This document shows, in pieces, positions 14,336 to 16,084 of a stretch of DNA of 16,084 nucleotides. The position numbers and the translations under genes were made by a program. Position 1 is the first letter of the stretch, and each line of letters opens with the position of its first letter. This stretch comes from an uncultured Coriobacteriales bacterium. GTDB lineage: Bacteria; Actinomycetota; Coriobacteriia; Coriobacteriales; UMGS124. Where the stretch lies: contig CAIFEU010000055.1 in the NCBI GenBank assembly GCA_903789505.1, forward strand, positions 1 through 16,084, read 5' to 3'. The notes under the pieces were generated by a model that was not told where the DNA came from, made no database searches, and worked only from the letters and a program-made list of their open reading frames with translations.

Positions 14336-14435
14336 CCGTTTGAAAGCGCGGCGCAAGTCTTCACAACTTGAGCAGAGCTTTCAAGCTTGACCCGGACGCC
14401 CGACGCGTGCGTAAAACCCGTCTGAAAGCCGGCGC
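14336..14435. repeat. Near-identical direct repeats upstream of rplU
   Basis: Two copies of a short motif lie on the same strand: CCGTTTGAAAGCGCGGCGC at 14336-14354 and CCGTCTGAAAGCCGGCGC at 14418-14435. They differ by one substitution and one single-base gap. They are 63 nt apart; one touches the stop codon of the RNase E/G gene and the other lies just upstream of the rplU -35 box. Between them a 10-bp palindrome TCAAGCTTGA (14381-14390) is present. Confidence 0.6.
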
Positions 14436-15422
14436 CTAGTCGTGATGGAACGAGCTGCGCGAGACGAGGACGACGGTGAGCTGCTGATCGCCCGACACGT
14501 AGACCCCACGCGTCCCCAGGGCCTCCTGCAGCATCGCCTTGAGCTGGTCGAAGGTCTTCTTGTCGATGCCGCTCACGAAGTCGATCGCGATGAGTCCGCT
14601 CACGTCGTACTCGACGATCGACTCGCCGATTGCCTTGACGGCGTCGAGGTCGACCGCGCGAACCAGGGTCGACTTGTCGGCCTCATGGGCGTGCGCGGTG
14701 TTGACGTCGACGGTCCACATCGCCTCCGTGCGCTCGAACACGACCTCCCCGCCTCCGGCAAGCGCGAGGCGCCTGCCGTCGAGCATGTCCTCCGGGGACG
14801 CATAGCGCTTTGCCGCGATCGACGCGTCGCCGTCGGCGTCAGCCTTCTCGCTCATCAGCAGCGCCGGCTCGGAGCCTGCGCGTGCCAGCACGGTGAATGC
14901 CGCGGCCTCGGTGAGCTGCACGACGACGTCGGAGAGCACCTGCTCCCAGGGCACTTCGGCGGAGAGGGTGCGCAGGATGATCGTCATCGGCCCCACTGCC
15001 GTCGACAGCATTGATGGAAGGCCGGTCGCGGGGTCGGAGATGGCGTTCTCCAACTTCGTCGCAAGCTCGGCGCGCCTGACCGCAGGCACCTTGCGCGATA
15101 CGAAAACCTCGACCGAGGCGGGCGTCTTCTTGCCGGTCAGGGCCGCCCCGTCCAGGACGAGGACGCTCGTGCGGCAGGTGAACTCGATGGAGGCCGAGGC
15201 GCGCGGGAGCTTCTTGCCTCGCTTGGGCGCCACGATCTGGACGCAGACGCGCGCGTTGGGGACCATGCGGGCGACGGTGGTGCCGTTGAGGCCATCGAGC
15301 GGGACGAAGAACGTGCCGTACTGCCCCGCGTCCAGGAAGCACGCGTCAAGGGAGGAGTCCACGTGGTCGACGATTCCGCGGACGATATCCCCAGGCGTGA
15401 GCGTTAGATCGGTCGATGCCAT
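14436..15422 (-). CDS. Short ribonuclease E/G family protein
   Basis: Endoribonuclease of the RNase E/G family, expected to cut single-stranded RNA in rRNA or mRNA processing. The 328-residue product has an N-terminal S1-like RNA-binding segment (about 8-85: GDIVRGIVDHVDSSLDACFLDAG). A central RNase-H-like part (about 100-225) includes IILRTLSAEVPWE. The DNase-I-like catalytic part has GGEVVFERTEAMWTVDVNTA, with Asp239, and GLIAIDFVSG, with Asp281; these are the equivalents of the two metal-binding aspartates. It then stops. E. coli RNase G is 489 residues, and here the zinc-link CPxC motif and small domain are missing; the only cysteines lie near residues 28, 60 and 83. The ATG at 15422 has GAGG about 7 nt upstream and overlaps the preceding gene by 19 nt. 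Symbol left blank because rng or rne cannot be chosen safely. Confidence 0.88.
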   Translation of the reverse strand: MASTDLTLTPGDIVRGIVDHVDSSLDACFLDAGQYGTFFVPLDGLNGTTVARMVPNARVCVQIVAPKRGKKLPRASASIEFTCRTSVLVLDGAALTGKKTPASVEVFVSRKVPAVRRAELATKLENAISDPATGLPSMLSTAVGPMTIILRTLSAEVPWEQVLSDVVVQLTEAAAFTVLARAGSEPALLMSEKADADGDASIAAKRYASPEDMLDGRRLALAGGGEVVFERTEAMWTVDVNTAHAHEADKSTLVRAVDLDAVKAIGESIVEYDVSGLIAIDFVSGIDKKTFDQLKAMLQEALGTRGVYVSGDQQLTVVLVSRSSFHHD

Positions 15423-16084
15423 GTGCCATCCTCGCTCTCGATCTGCTGCGCGTCCCTGTTGATCGAGGCGCGCAGGCGAATACCAGACGATGATACGACG
15501 GCGCCCATGCGGGCGGTCCCGCCGTCTCGCCCAGCGGTAGGTATCGATTCGCATCTGTCCATCACGGCGCGCATGAGCACGTCGGGGCGCAGGGCGCCCT
15601 CGTTGGAGGAGCGCGTGGAGAAGGAGACGCGCGCGCTGCCGTCGGAGGCGCCCGACGTCACCTCAGGCGCACGCGCGACCTTGTTCTCGAGGGAGACGAC
15701 CTTGTCCTTCCCGTTTCGCAGATAGCGAATCTCGCCGGCGGACAGGACCTCGTCGAACGCCGCGCCGATTGCGGGCGCGAGCTCAGTCGGCGAAGGCACG
15801 CGCGCCCCGAACTCGTCGCAGGCGAAGACCTCGCAGGACCACTGCGCAATCGTGAGCGCCGCGGACAGGGAGGGCTCGCGCATTCCGACGTAGGAGGCGC
15901 GCTGGGGCATGAGGTCGTCGACCGCCGCGCCACGCAGCAGACCCAGGGCGTCCGCCGATGGCACGAGCTCCGTCATGACCAGGTCGAACCACTCGTCATC
16001 CGACGAGACGCCCACCGGCAGAGCGGGTCCGAAGGCGATGCGCATGCGGGGAGAGAATCCCTGGGAGAGGGCGAACGGAAGCCC
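15404..16084 (-). CDS. Radical-SAM-linked protein, TIGR03936/DUF2344 family (N-terminus beyond window)
   Basis: Partial gene of 226 codons plus stop; its start lies past the right edge. The visible part begins GLPFALSQGFSPRMRIAFGP, followed by ALPVGVSSDDEWFDL, which is the characteristic N-terminal block of the DUF2344/TIGR03936 family. Members are found next to, or fused to, a radical SAM protein and very often directly before RNase E/G, rplU and rpmA, as here. The biochemical function is not established. The C-terminal region (about the last 80 visible residues) is Ser/Arg/Ala-rich and less conserved. Its stop overlaps the start of the RNase E/G gene by 19 nt, which implies coupled translation. 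The partner radical SAM gene would be expected immediately to the right of the window. Confidence 0.88.
   Translation of the reverse strand, partial: GLPFALSQGFSPRMRIAFGPALPVGVSSDDEWFDLVMTELVPSADALGLLRGAAVDDLMPQRASYVGMREPSLSAALTIAQWSCEVFACDEFGARVPSPTELAPAIGAAFDEVLSAGEIRYLRNGKDKVVSLENKVARAPEVTSGASDGSARVSFSTRSSNEGALRPDVLMRAVMDRCESIPTAGRDGGTARMGAVVSSSGIRLRASINRDAQQIESEDGTWHRPI

Noticed and set aside
1..16084. Search for mobile elements, CRISPR arrays, toxin-antitoxin or defence genes
   Set aside because: Every substantial stretch is accounted for by housekeeping genes in familiar order; no transposase, integrase, spaced repeat array or defence-type protein was seen.

Overview
The window is a GC-rich stretch of core bacterial chromosome, almost entirely housekeeping genes for translation, ribosome assembly and RNA metabolism. 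The combination points to a high-GC actinobacterium of the Coriobacteriia type (Olsenella/Atopobium/Collinsella-like). The pointers are: a two-subunit glycyl-tRNA synthetase (glyQ plus glyS), the block radical-SAM-linked protein - RNase E/G - rplU - rpmA - obgE - nadD - yqeK - rsfS, and frequent GTG/TTG starts with strong GGAGG-type ribosome binding sites. The taxonomic placement is inference from gene content, not a search result.

Layout. Positions 1-6210 all read leftward: rpsP (S16), khpA, rimM and trmD form a tight operon (gaps of 1-2 nt, then an overlap), followed by lepB (signal peptidase I) after 136 nt and glyQ-glyS after a further 104 nt. glyS runs off the left edge only a few residues before its expected end. 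Positions 6211-6475 are a divergent intergenic region with a candidate rpsP promoter. Positions 6476-9901 read rightward: an OmpR-type response regulator, its sensor histidine kinase, and DNA polymerase IV (dinB). Positions 9914-16084 read leftward again: a DUF2344/TIGR03936 protein (cut by the right edge), a short RNase E/G family protein, then a near-consensus sigma70-type promoter driving rplU-rpmA, an intrinsic terminator or attenuator, and obgE, nadD, yqeK and rsfS.

How the genes work together: S16, RimM, KhpA, L21, L27, ObgE and RsfS serve ribosome assembly and its control. TrmD and the RNase E/G protein act in tRNA modification and RNA processing. GlyQS charges tRNA-Gly, NadD makes NAD, and YqeK removes Ap4A. 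LepB matures secreted proteins. The two-component pair and dinB are the only regulatory or stress-type insert, set between two ancient translation clusters.

I found no mobile element, CRISPR array, tRNA, rRNA, prophage or convincing novel system. There is no gene-free stretch over 300 bases; the largest gap is 265 nt (6211-6475). The points most worth a second look are the short RNase E/G protein without a zinc-link motif, the long low-complexity N-terminus of TrmD, the terminator inside the rpmA-obgE interval, and a pair of near-identical 18-19 nt repeats in front of rplU.
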